Shown here one piece after another: positions 41,483 through 51,885 of a stretch of DNA of 64,000 nt. The notes under the pieces are model-generated. The model made no database searches and was not told where the DNA came from. It saw only the letters and a list, made by a program, of their open reading frames with translations. The position numbers and the translations under genes are program-made. Source of the stretch: Perkinsus olseni (lineage: Eukaryota > Perkinsozoa > Perkinsida > Perkinsidae). Numbering within the stretch: position 1 is the stretch's first letter; every line of letters begins with the position of its first letter. Location: NCBI GenBank assembly GCA_013115135.1, contig JABANP010000212.1, positions 21,284 through 85,283 on the forward strand, in the 5' to 3' direction.

Positions 41483-43477
41483 TTACCACGCGACCTCAGT
41501 CTCGGGGAGTACTGGGGTTGAGCACTGCGACCACATGTCACCGAGGTCGACCCCCAAGCCCCTAGACAGACGATCGGCGAGCCAGTTTTCCTTTGACTTG
41601 ATGTACGCGGTGTTGAGATCACCCCTGAACTGGCCGATCCAGACGCCCACGGCCCGCAGAATGGCGGCGAGACCGGGAGCTGGCGAGTAGAGCTTTTCCA
41701 AGGCTCCAACCACGGCCGAATTGTCACAGTGGAGAACGACTGGATTTCAGACTCCACAACCCTGGGCATCCGAAGTCGGTTCTCAGGAGCCGGCTAGACG
41801 TAAGGTGCATACGGCCGCCAGCAGCTCGTACAAAGCAATGTCCCTATGTGACGGAGACTGATCGGAGGAGTTACCGTAGCGACGGACCCAGCTGCGGACA
41901 GCCGGGTCGTCCGTACTCAAACGGAACCAGCGGCCGTGGAGGCCGTCCGAGATCCAACCAGCCAGGAAATCTACTGATGCGTCGGATGCCCCAAATAGGA
42001 GCTTGTGGGATTCGACAGCGGGCTTGGGTGATGTTGGTGCTCGGGGCCGCCTCACAACTTGCAGCCAGAACCGGATAGCCTTCAGGCTCTTAGAATCCTC
42101 CGACAGTTTGATGGTACCGAGGGGCCTGCCAGCCTTCTTACGCTCAAAGGTATTCAGGAGAGCGTATAGGGGTTGGAGGTAACCTTTCAGCTGGCGCGTC
42201 AGCTGAGTGGCGAAGATCAGCTCGCCGAGGGCTTCCAACTTCGGCGCTTCCACTCGGCGTTTGTCGTCGAATTCGGCCAGCAGATCCCTTATGCCGGCTC
42301 GGATATCATCATGGACTACGACAGAGGGACCCGCCGTGGACGACACCGACACCTCGAAGCCTATGTACTTGACCGATTTGACCCCGAGCGTACATTTTAG
42401 TTAAGCCGTCTGTATATTCAGCACTTCCCACACTAGCACGGCCAAGCTGCAGGCTAGCCAATACATCTTTCTGCGAACGGCCAGCAGGCCGTCGTCGATG
42501 TAGAGCAGTGACAGGAACTTCTCGTGGGTCAGTATCCAGCGTAATAGAGCTCCGATTAGCCGTACCACCCCGGCGCTCCCCCTACACCATTGGTATGGGG
42601 ATACTGCCGCCCCGAACGGCAAGGCTTTGCTCTCGAAGACTTCTTGGCTTAGGCGGGCCGACGTCCGAGGACGCTCGGACTCAGCTAGAAAGAGGTACTT
42701 ATATGCCCCCGTAATGTCGTACTTGAAGAGCAGGAAGTCGTCTTCTTCGTCGGGCTGGGGCGCCGGGCCGTGGCAACCGCATGCCGCAGCCGCCTCTCCG
42801 GAACGACCGTCCGACTCAAACAGATCCCACAACACCGCTGATATATCACAGGCTCTTGGCAGCGAGCAGGTCTCTGTAAGCTGGCAGCTCCCATTCAGGG
42901 AGCTGGCCGTGTGGTCTTCTATTAATCTGTGCGAGCCATCGCCCTTCCTTAGAAGGGCCATGCGAGCATATAGGCGGTTGGGGTTCTTCTGGGCCTCGTC
43001 TAGCGACATTTCGGTCATCCTTCCCAGACGGACCTCTTGCCGTAACAGAGTCAAGCACGTCTCTGGATTGGCCTCCACCGACAGGAAATTCCTGTGGGCC
43101 TTTGTCAAGTGAAACACTTCCATCTCTCTGTTCACCTGAGCTTTGGACTTGGCCTCCGGGAGGACGCCTGACGGCTTCAGAGGACTTCCGACGCCGAGAC
43201 TGAGCCCCTCGTCGATTTCCCTGAAGACCACGGCATCCGGTACCTCGAGCGCTTGACAGAGGGCCCAACCCAACTCAGCGCGGACTGGGCTACCCCAAGC
43301 GGCCGTCCTGGGTGAACAACCAAGGGCTGTACAAAGTCTCGGGACTAGCCGTTCGGCCGCTCTGCCGACGACCTCGGATACCGCTGTGACATCAGCCTCC
43401 GTGGCAGAGACGCAGAGGTGACCCAGACCTCTCGACCTCACGGGATTCGCTGAGGAAAATATTGGCGAGAGTATCAC
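41483..43477 (-). pseudogene. Reverse transcriptase-RNase H of element A (frameshifted)
   Basis: RT motifs: LLRKGDGSHRLIED, motif A LLFKYDITGAYKYL, motif B LPFGAAVSPYQW, motif C LLYIDDGLLA. The frame then ends near 42,401 and resumes at 42,352 with the thumb and RNase H: LLFGASDASVDFLAGW, IALYELLAAV (Glu), and after another break CDNSAVVGAL and KENWLADRLSR near 41,560-41,730. All RNase H acidic residues can be placed, but at least two frame breaks separate them. The two long blocks are otherwise free of stops. Confidence 0.82.
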
Positions 43478-43856
43478 CTGCCGGGCAGCACTTCGTGGCA
43501 GCCGTGGCGGAAGGCAGGGCCGCTAACACCCCCGTGCCGTCGCGAAAACCCTGGGGTCCATCTTGCTGCGCCTCAAGTCTAGCCCGGAGCTGTGCAACTC
43601 CTCAACATGACGCTTGAGAGACGGGTGCGCCGTAATCTCGTGGCCGCTCCACTGCTTGGTTAGTTCCCCAGGTTCTTTGCCGACGTGACTATTGGTAACG
43701 CAACAACCTGAGCATTAGTAAAATGCCGGTTATAACTGATATTGGTGGGGGCAGATGCCGATTACGAGGCAACTGCCACTCAACACAATTCACTAACTTC
43801 TACGTAGAAGCCGAAACGAGAACTCTCAACGTGAGATATGGCACCGCACGTGCCCG

Positions 43857-44995
43857 TCAAGCGTCGGACTTACCCTCAACGTGGGAAGTCGACTTGTCTG
43901 ACTGCTTCGATGAGCGGTTCCGACCGCGCGCCGTGTCGCCCTGGAGGGCTTCCACCGAGCTCCCAGTGGGCTTGTCAGATAGATCGTGTGCATATCTGCA
44001 CCTATCGCCCCATTGCAGGTGCCTCTGGCAAAGTTCCAGCAGGCCTCCCAGTGCTGGGGATTGCGGCAGCCGCAATGCGGCTAGAACTGCTAGAGCCACC
44101 CGTGCCTCTTCTAGCACTCGTCGAGCGAACCAAGTAGCTGACAACCTCGGCAAGCAGAGCCGGATTCGAGTCCGACAAGTAACACTGACGGAGTGTTAGG
44201 TCCGTGCCGCCAGCTATAAGAGGAGCGATGCCACGACGGTAGCAGTCATCGTAGATAAGGATTGTAGATATGGGCATAGACCTCACCAGAGATAGGATGC
44301 GGGACCCACAGGCGAGGATGTCAACGGGCGAGAGAGTCTTGGGCTCCACGGTACCAGCAACAAGTAGGGCAAACCGTAAAAAGCATTGAGACCAATCAGC
44401 GACAGACTCAGGAGACTTACTCTTCGAGGCCGTCTTCGGCCCAGGACCACCATCTGATCGACGTTTGTCCTTGCCGTCAATCGAGTCATCGCCAGGAGAG
44501 TAGAAGTTCTTGACTGACTGGTTGATTATGGCCTCCACTTGAACAGTGGACCTCTGAGTCGCAGCGTCAGATTCCGCATGCAGCTTGCGCCTCTTACGGA
44601 TGACCGAGCCGACCTCTTCGGCGAGGGACTCGAGGCTGGCGGCTGCAGCTATAGAGAGCGTACTAGTGACCCTCGCCATTGAGGCGGAGGAGAGGAAGCC
44701 CAGGAGCTGGGCAGAAGTCAAACCGTTGACACAGAGGGAATTGACGATCTCGTCGGCAACCTCGGAAGATGCTGCTAACGCTTTGACCATGGCGACAAGT
44801 TGTCGCCGACAACATTCTCGCTTGGTGGGTAGAAGTTTCTCTCTTGGTTGTTGCCGTCGTTGCCCGCGCCGTCGTTGTTGCATTGTTGTGGCCGTTGGCG
44901 TTGATGGCATTGTTGCCACCGTTGTTACCATTAGCGTTGATGGCATTGTTGTCGCCGTTGTTGCCGTTGGCGAGAATGGCAGCATTATTGTCCAT
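43857..44995 (-). pseudogene. Gag-like ORF of element A with CCCH zinc finger (frameshifted)
   Basis: Starts with a tandem Asn/Gly/Ala leader (MDNNAAILANGNNGDNNA) and continues in another frame with LVAMVKALAASSEVADEIV and VEAIINQSVKNFYSPG, an Ala/Ser-rich helical body. The C-terminus encodes CWNFARGTC then WGDRCRYAH, a CCCH-type finger as in other DIRS/Ngaro gag proteins; the two parts of the finger are one base out of frame. No function beyond capsid/RNA binding is inferred. Confidence 0.7.
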
Positions 44996-45194
44996 GGGTT
45001 ACGGAGAGAGACAAAAGTCAACCCTGCTCCCTCGGGCACGGGTATTCACATCACCGAGTGACTACCACTCTCGTTTAGTTGATGAGGTGTGTTGCGGAGG
45101 ACAGCCCCGGGTTACCCCAGAGGCTTGTCACAGTAGGATTCAGCTCCACCTGAAACCGAGCTGACCTACTGTCACCCGCACTCCGCACATCCCT

Positions 45195-46507
45195 TCACTG
45201 AACTAACACCCCCATCCTCACTCCTGAAACATCGCGGGATCCACACCCGCATACTGGAAGAACCCGACCCTCCCAATATGTCACAGAAACATTGCCACCT
45301 CCCCCTTCGCTTTCACATGTCCTCCCAAACCCTTTCCTTCTCTTTCCTACCGCGCCGCCGCGGCTTTGAGCCTCGGGACTCCCCACCCAGTCTTGAATCA
45401 TCGCGGCATGCCCTCTCGATGCATCCATCAGAGCCGACCCAGCGTACGACATCCAGCAGTCCGACACCCAACCCCCTGCCTGCTTCACTTCATCGGTGCT
45501 CACTCCGGTTTGGCGGAGCAAGGTCGCGCCCGTCGCTCGAAAGGAATGTGCTGTCACCGAAGGGATCCGCCACTCCTGCGTTTTTGTCGGAAACCACGCC
45601 TGCATCCGCTCCCTGAAGAGGCTCGCGAATGAATCATTGTTCATTCTCGCCACCTCTCCGAAGACTGGGCTCTCCGGGGGGCCCTCGATAGCAATGCGCC
45701 GAAGCCTGTGGGCGACGCAGAAGCTCTTATCGCAGGCATACGGTTGAAGACACTGGGTCTCTCTCCTTTCCGCCAGTCTCGTCTTCGTTGGCCCCAGCTC
45801 TATCCTCACGAGCAGCAAGCCCGAAACCCGGCTGCAAGTCGCACTCAATCGCGTCCCGCCGCATCTTTATGATAGACTCGAATCTCAGTACCAGCATTAT
45901 CGCCGTCAATGCCGCATCCCTCACCTCTTCGTCCCGCGAACCCTTACTGGGTGTCATGCGCACCAACCCGGCCACTGCCTCCGCCGCCAAGGCCGGGGCT
46001 TTCTTCACTGACCTGGCTCTATGCATCAGCCTATTACATCCTCCCTCCACCGCTCTCTCTACCACCTTCTCGTCTTCCGCCGAGAGAACTCTCCCACTAC
46101 GGATCGTAGATACCGTCTTCACCGCCGTCACATACTTCTTCAGCGTGTCCCCGTTGATAGAGTCCTTGTCTACCAGCCATATAATGTAATCCTGTATGGT
46201 CTCCTTACTGACCGGACTGTTTTCCGTTAGCTTTCCGAATAATCTTTCATACTGCTGGACGCTCGTTGAGTAACTCCTCTGCGTCGACGGCCTTATGGAA
46301 TCCTGCAGTAGTGACAGTCGTGCCCTCTTCTTTCCCTCCTCCTGAAAGACTCTACCACTCCGTTACCCACTCACGCAGTGCCCGACCCCTTCGTACCGTC
46401 ATGGATGAGACCGGACCTGCGCGCTGGCCCCCCGCACTTGGCAGGCCCTCATCCTCCTCCGCCAGCCCGACCTTCCTCCTCTTCACCGATTTTCTTCCGC
46501 CCGACAT
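45195..46507 (-). pseudogene. Tyrosine recombinase of element B (frame breaks)
   Basis: The core-binding domain reads STQRSYSTSVQQYERLFGK and ETIQDYIIWLVDKDSI near 46,280-46,130. Catalytic Arg lies in LVLRFESIIKMRRDA, Lys in LGPTKTRLA, HxxR in TAHSFRATGATLL, then AGGWVSDCWMSYAG with the Trp and nucleophile Tyr. Between Arg and Lys the frame shifts by +1 near 45,830, and the N-terminal leader from the ATG at 46507 is in yet another frame. Otherwise all active-site residues are present, so the breaks may be few. Confidence 0.78.
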
Positions 46508-46722
46508 TCAGGGAACCAGACAGCTGACCCGATCACCTGTCCGCCCCCTCTCCAAGGCGAGGGTCCCCCGTGGGGTTCGCATCGGCCCCTTCGTGATTGT
46601 TCAACGCAACTCGACCCCCTGGTTCTTACAGAGACTCACAACAACTCCGACCCCTCGCAGGCTTGCCCCCTCTCCAGCCTCATCTTCGCCGAGATGTGAA
46701 TCTGTGGCCCCAAGCCTTCTCG

Positions 46723-48975
46723 TCACTCACATCCTTCCCGCACTTCGGCGTCGATGATGCTACACAAACCTTTTACTATGTCGCATCTCACCCACGTCTC
46801 CGGTACCTTGATATCGCTCACAGCAGCCCTGCTCAGCTGATCTGCTATCCCATTCTCTTTTCCCGGGAGGTGTGCCGCCACCAAACGACCTGCATAAGGG
46901 GCTAGCCACTTCAAGGGCCTCTGCATCGAGCTACTGGACGATCTCATCCTGGTGACTGCTGAAGCCACGGGGCTATTGTCGGTGTAGAGTTGTAGCACAC
47001 CTACATGCACCACATCTCTCTCCTCCATGCGCTCGAAGGCCACCATCACGCCGCAAAACGCCGCTACCATTTCAATATAACTTATATCGCCAGACGTTGG
47101 GTCTGACCCCCCGTCACCTCGAAGGGCCATAAGTTTTGCCCACAGCTCCTCGTCTTGTTCCTTGTTCGCTGCGCAATAATAGAAGGAGCGACCATCAGTG
47201 ATCACACCCCCTATTCCGTAGAGGCTCCCGTCCGTGATGGACGTCCAACTCCTTTCTGAGAAATCGAACACGGGTACAACGCACGGTTTCGACAGGATTG
47301 CGAGGAACTGCCGCAGAGACTCCGCGACCTTCCCGCCCAAAGCCACACTTCTCAACGCTTTCTTTTCCATTGTGCTCTGCAGAGCATACCACGGCGTCAG
47401 CAGCCTCTTATGCTGGCGCAAGAGCTGACAACACCACCCCAGCTTGCCTATCATCGAGTCGAGCTGTTTCTTCTCCAGTCGTCCCCTCTTTTCAGCTTCC
47501 TTCAAGCGCCCCCACACCGCCTCCCTCTTCTCCGCCGGGATTGCTAACGATGCTTGGCCTCCGTCAGCATCCGTCTGCGAGCCTATCTCATAGCCCAGTA
47601 CCCGTACACCCTCCCGCAGGATATGCACCTTCGACCATTCAAGGTCCAGACCCATACAGAGCGACAGCAACAGCAGACTCACCGCTTCCCGCTCGCTTGC
47701 GATCCTCCAGGTCACATCATCTATATAAACTAGAGAACAACCGTTCGGGAAAAGGCGCTTCGCTAACCGAAATATCGCGCTATTCCATCGCACGAATATG
47801 GACGCCGACGACGAAAGGCCGAACGGCACCATCTTTTCCCACAGCACATCATCCTGAGAAGCATTGGATCTTGGGTCACTCACTACGAGGAACGGTTGCT
47901 CCTCCTTTCTCACATATATGGATCTATATGCTGCTCGCGCATCCCATTCCAGGAACCATCCTCCCTCCCTCGTCGACGTCACCAGGTGCTCAATATCTTT
48001 GAGTCCTGGCAACAGAACCGTGCGCTCCATTTTTACGGAACGGTTCACTCCACTCGTTCTAAAATTCGATATTAATCTCACTTTCGAGCATACCGGTGAA
48101 TCCTTCCAAATTCCGCTCAGTCTCGTTACTGCCTTCGCCCCTCTCTTTCGCGCTTCTTCCCTTTTCATCGGGATCATCCGTCCCGCTTTCACTTCCTCGT
48201 CTACCTTCTGATCGACCAGCGACGCCATCAGCTGCGACTCCGGCTCGAACGCCGGCCACTCACTTTGTTCCCAGGTCAGGAGCGCTTCTGGTTCTCCTCT
48301 CTTTCTCGGTCTCTCTTGATATTCCGGCCATATCGAGCTGTCCTCCATCATCGGACAGGTTATCCCTATCGCCGCGCCGGTCGCAATATTGAAGACTCCT
48401 GGGAGATCTTCCTCCACTTCTGGGGGGGTGGTAGCCCTGAGCAGGGCTTCCAACAATCTCGGAAGGAGCTTCGAAGGAGAAGGAGACTTCTCCAGCAGCG
48501 TGTGTATCTCGCCGAAGCCTTCCACCCTCAACAGGGCAGCTAACTGGAAGGCTAAATCCCTGGCCACTCCCAAGATTCCTAACCTCTCCCACTCACCTGA
48601 GAGCGCTTCCTGCTCTCTCCTGGACGATGTAACGAAGGTGTCCATGAAGGACTCGACGTCCAACCTGCTCAACCATTGGTCTGCGCAGCCAAGCACGCAC
48701 TCTCTCACTCTCTCCGTCAGCCTATCACTCTCCCGGCTGGTCTCGCCCCCAGCCGTCGGTTGTCTCATGCCTCCCCCGTCCACAAACGGGGCTGGTTTCG
48801 GAAACTCCGCGGCTAATCTTCGAATGTTCTCCTCCCAGCTTTCACCGCCTGCGGCTTCCCGGCTCGGCTCACATGCGCCTGGCCCTCCTTCCTCCTCTCG
48901 CCTGGTTCTCTTGCCCTCTCTGTAGGCACGGCGTCTCTCCTGCTGCCGCTTCCGCCCGGACGCCGACCGAGCCAT
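46723..48975 (-). CDS. Reverse transcriptase-RNase H polyprotein of element B (intact)
   Basis: Uninterrupted 750-residue ORF from ATG 48975. A basic N-terminus (MARSASGRKRQQERRRAYR) precedes the RT: KVRLISNFRTSGVN, motif A GGWFLEWDARAAYRSI, motif B MVPFGLSSSASIFVRW, motif C SLVYIDDVTW, then the thumb. RNase H: WTSITDGSLYGIGGVI (Asp), DISYIEMVAAFCGV (Glu), LQLYTDNSPVASAV (Asp), KENGIADQLSRAA (Asp). Every catalytic acid of both enzymes is present. Length and order fit DIRS-like pol without protease or integrase. The intact frame in a degenerate neighbourhood suggests a recent insertion. Confidence 0.9.
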   Translation of the reverse strand: MARSASGRKRQQERRRAYREGKRTRREEEGGPGACEPSREAAGGESWEENIRRLAAEFPKPAPFVDGGGMRQPTAGGETSRESDRLTERVRECVLGCADQWLSRLDVESFMDTFVTSSRREQEALSGEWERLGILGVARDLAFQLAALLRVEGFGEIHTLLEKSPSPSKLLPRLLEALLRATTPPEVEEDLPGVFNIATGAAIGITCPMMEDSSIWPEYQERPRKRGEPEALLTWEQSEWPAFEPESQLMASLVDQKVDEEVKAGRMIPMKREEARKRGAKAVTRLSGIWKDSPVCSKVRLISNFRTSGVNRSVKMERTVLLPGLKDIEHLVTSTREGGWFLEWDARAAYRSIYVRKEEQPFLVVSDPRSNASQDDVLWEKMVPFGLSSSASIFVRWNSAIFRLAKRLFPNGCSLVYIDDVTWRIASEREAVSLLLLSLCMGLDLEWSKVHILREGVRVLGYEIGSQTDADGGQASLAIPAEKREAVWGRLKEAEKRGRLEKKQLDSMIGKLGWCCQLLRQHKRLLTPWYALQSTMEKKALRSVALGGKVAESLRQFLAILSKPCVVPVFDFSERSWTSITDGSLYGIGGVITDGRSFYYCAANKEQDEELWAKLMALRGDGGSDPTSGDISYIEMVAAFCGVMVAFERMEERDVVHVGVLQLYTDNSPVASAVTRMRSSSSSMQRPLKWLAPYAGRLVAAHLPGKENGIADQLSRAAVSDIKVPETWVRCDIVKGLCSIIDAEVREGCE

Positions 48976-49338
48976 TGAGAAACTCCGATCTAACTACTCC
49001 GATCGCCGGCCTCGACGGGTCCCTCGAGATCCCCCAAGCCTCGGAGCTCCCAGCTGGGACCCCGACTTCCGAACACAACATTGTTTCCTGTTCGTGACAC
49101 TTCAAACTTAGCGGTTATTAGGCGAGATAAGAAAGAAAAAAAACGGAAACTTATCACCTTACTTCCCCTTCTCAGCACGCGGAAGAGCTCTACTCCTCCT
49201 TGGCGAGGAGTCCCCGCCTCAGGCTCCCTTCGGCTTCTGATTCTGGGTCTTCTGGCCTGCTGTCTTCTGGCCCGCCGCCTTCGAACTCGCCCACACATGG
49301 CCAGCTGGCCCCCACGGGCACACCTTTCTCGCCAACTG

Positions 49339-50382
49339 CTAACAGGATTCTCCCGGATACTTACACATACCTTTCGGGTACCTTCGACGCCGCTTACGAT
49401 CCCCTGGGGAGGAAGCTCTCCCTCCTCGAGGTTGATCGTGCTGACCGTCACGAGCGCCATCATTCTGACGCCTCGACATCGCTCCCATAGCCACCATATC
49501 GGCGCCACATAACTCCGACGCCCTCGATAGAGACTGAGCGACACCCGCCAAGTAGGTCATGTCTCCCTCTCTCGCCGCCTTGTGGGCCAACACGCTCAAG
49601 CGCCTTCGGTACGACTTGTCCAGCCGTATCGCACAGTCCTCCCCATACAAGATACTGATATTGCATAGGAAGACCACGTATTCCGCCACCAAGTTCCCGC
49701 GCCTCTCGGCCGTGCTCACATCAATAGCCACCAAAAGTGGCAAGAGAGCCACCAATAGTTCCCCGAGGCTGGCCGGTGACCGACCTCTGGCCGAGCTGGA
49801 AGGTCCCGCTCTGCCCTTCTTGCCCTGATCGCCGTCGTCACCGTCGGACTGAGGCTGGTCGTCAATCGACTCTATCGGGCCGTCCTGGTGAAACTTTAAC
49901 TCTTGGTAGACACCCGGATCCGTCATGACCTTCGTCAACACGTCCTGCCCTACCGTCAGATGACTCGAGAGAAACCCTCCATACCGGGAAGTCGCCTTAA
50001 CCAAGTAGTCACCTTTCACTTGCTCGACCGGTTGCTTCTTGCCCTTCAGGTTGTCGCACACCCTCAGCAGTTCTCCCCGCGCTCTCGCCCTCAACATGCT
50101 TCTCTGTAAAGACATCTGGTCCGTTTCGACCTCTGCTTTCGGGGCCACCTTCTCGAGGAACTTCGCCAGAAGCTCTTCTTCAGCAACCATGGCCGGAATG
50201 TCGGACAACCATCTTGCTCCCATCTCCTGCAGAACCGTAAACAGCTGCTGAGCCAGCTCCGGAGAGCATGCCGGGGATACATAGTCGGAAAAGGAAGCTT
50301 CTGTGAGTGTCGCCGCCATTGCCAAGGAGCTTAGACCCCAACTGATCAACTGACATAGAGCTGGAATACGATCGATCGACAA
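49339..50382 (-). CDS. Gag-like protein of element B
   Basis: Open frame of 347 residues starting MSIDRIPALCQLISWGLSS. The body is helical (SPELAQQLFTVLQEMGARWL, EEELLAKFLEKVAPKAEV, YVVFLCNISILYGEDCAI) and the end is basic with RRRRYPKGMCKYPGESC, then TAG at 49341-49339. The same frame continues past the TAG with QLARKVCPWGPAGHVWASS before TGA. The Cys/His spacing suggests a zinc finger that straddles the stop. The TAG is followed by CAG TTG, close to the UAG-CAR-YYA readthrough context. Identity as gag rests on position, size and the Cys/His end. Confidence 0.65.
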   Translation of the reverse strand: MSIDRIPALCQLISWGLSSLAMAATLTEASFSDYVSPACSPELAQQLFTVLQEMGARWLSDIPAMVAEEELLAKFLEKVAPKAEVETDQMSLQRSMLRARARGELLRVCDNLKGKKQPVEQVKGDYLVKATSRYGGFLSSHLTVGQDVLTKVMTDPGVYQELKFHQDGPIESIDDQPQSDGDDGDQGKKGRAGPSSSARGRSPASLGELLVALLPLLVAIDVSTAERRGNLVAEYVVFLCNISILYGEDCAIRLDKSYRRRLSVLAHKAAREGDMTYLAGVAQSLSRASELCGADMVAMGAMSRRQNDGARDGQHDQPRGGRASSPGDRKRRRRYPKGMCKYPGESC

Positions 50383-51526
50383 AGAAACCCACCAGTGATG
50401 GAAAAAAATGGAATGAAGACCGCGACGGAAAGAAAAAGGGGGAAAACCTTGGTGAAATTACTCCTCCACCCCAGTACCATACCCGCGCTATGCTGAGACC
50501 CAAAGTCCTCCCTAACGGAGGCTTCACTCCGTCGGACGCTTACTAAGCTCCGCTCAGCTTGTCCCCTAGCCTCATTTGCAGGGTCCCCCCCAAGTAGACC
50601 GCAGTGGATTTGCCAGTCCCCTCCGCCCGCTCCAGCCGGGGAGCCGGAATCCATCGCCGAAGCGAGAACCTTCTCCCCATACTCGGTCGCAGGCACCTGT
50701 ACGCCCGCCCACTCGCCGGGCCCTCTCGATCAAGGCTTCGCGCCACCGACCCACAACTCAACCCTCCCCGTGGACACGATACTTAGGTTGTCATCGCACG
50801 CGGCGAGAGAGTCTCTCGGAGAGACCTATATCTGACGTCCAGCCAGCGGTTTCCTACCGCCCGGGAATCCCTCAGCCTCGCCTGGCTGCACCCTGGTGTT
50901 GTGACCACACACTCTAGCTATCAAGGGTATCATCGCCCGAGAGCGAGACCCGATAACCAGCACACGACACCGGATCTGGATCCAAAATTGGGCGGCCCAA
51001 CCAGAACAATGCCACCGCCCGCTAGGGTCAACGGTTCACAACCGTCCCTCCCGATCATAACACACACCAGGTCTCGTACCGAGACTCTCGTTCATAGAGT
51101 AATAAACACTAAATTGAGACGCCCCGTGGCCTCGTCCGTTGGTTGAACTTGCTCCCTTACGGGACCTTCACCGACACCCGCCAATGGAACTCTGCGAGAG
51201 ACAGCCTATCAAAGCAAAGTACGTACATTGGCCTCGTAAGCTTTAGTACGTGAACAACTAGCTAGCTACTATGACGCGCTCGCCTGACGCGACACAATCC
51301 GTGTCGCACCCCAGCAGTGTGTCCCGTGTAGGCGGGCGACACGCCACCGTCCATACCATTCGTAACTAAACTCGGTTACTTCTTAACCATCAATCATGGG
51401 AATTTCGTGAGGGACGCTATTCGTATTCACGGAAGCTTCATATGTCACGAACTACAACACTTTCCCGACGAGCATGACTAGCATCACGGGCAATGTTCGC
51501 GGCAATCGCTGGGAGGAAGTATCCTA

Positions 51527-51567
51527 CGAATAGGAGATTGCGGATCGCAATCTTATATTCCTATTCG
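51527..51567. repeat. Inverted repeat (hairpin)
   Basis: Arms CGAATAGGA and TCCTATTCG pair perfectly, with inner ATTGCG/CGCAAT pairing. Could be a structural element of an undetected non-autonomous transposon. Confidence 0.75.
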
Positions 51568-51828
51568 AGATTGCATTTTGCGATCGCTTCTTGCCATAGA
51601 CGGGAGAGTTCTCTCAATCATGCGGAGCTTGACGGTTCCTAGTACCTTGTGGTAGAGGTTCACTGACTGATCATCTCATGGTAGCAATCCTCCAACAGGA
51701 GGATCAGCCGGAGTGAAATTCACATAAACAGCGAAGATGCGTGCGCGCAGAACGCGCCATAGAGTGCTCCAGTAGCGGTACCGCTATTGGTAGTATGGTA
51801 CGAATTTGGTACCTTAATGTTGCTACGG

Positions 51829-51885
51829 TTCGTATGGTTGTAGTATGACAGTAGTACTACGGCTGTCGTGCTGCAACCATACGAA
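51829..51885. repeat. Long inverted repeat (57 bp)
   Basis: Outer arms TTCGTATGGTTG (51829-51840) and CAACCATACGAA (51874-51885) are perfect; the next 11 bases on each side pair with three mismatches, leaving a short loop around GTAGTACTACGG. Confidence 0.8.

Larger units (their letters stand above)
40261..44995 (-). mobile_element. DIRS-type tyrosine-recombinase retrotransposon A (decayed)
   Basis: Gag-like ORF, RT-RNase H and tyrosine recombinase lie in this order on the minus strand, the arrangement of DIRS-like retrotransposons, which integrate by a recombinase instead of a DDE integrase. All three parts contain frame breaks, so the copy is inactive. Terminal repeats could not be recognised by eye; the true element must extend beyond the coding span, probably into 39.7-40.26 kb and toward 45.1 kb. 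Confidence 0.8.
45195..50382 (-). mobile_element. DIRS-type tyrosine-recombinase retrotransposon B (largely intact)
   Basis: Second recombinase-type retroelement, same orientation as A and only about 155-200 bp from it. Gag (50382-49339), RT-RNase H (48975-46723, one uninterrupted frame) and recombinase (about 46507-45195). It is not a copy of A: the RT sequences are clearly different families. Split or inverted terminal repeats were not identified; the untranslated ends probably reach toward 45.06 and 51 kb. Confidence 0.82.
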
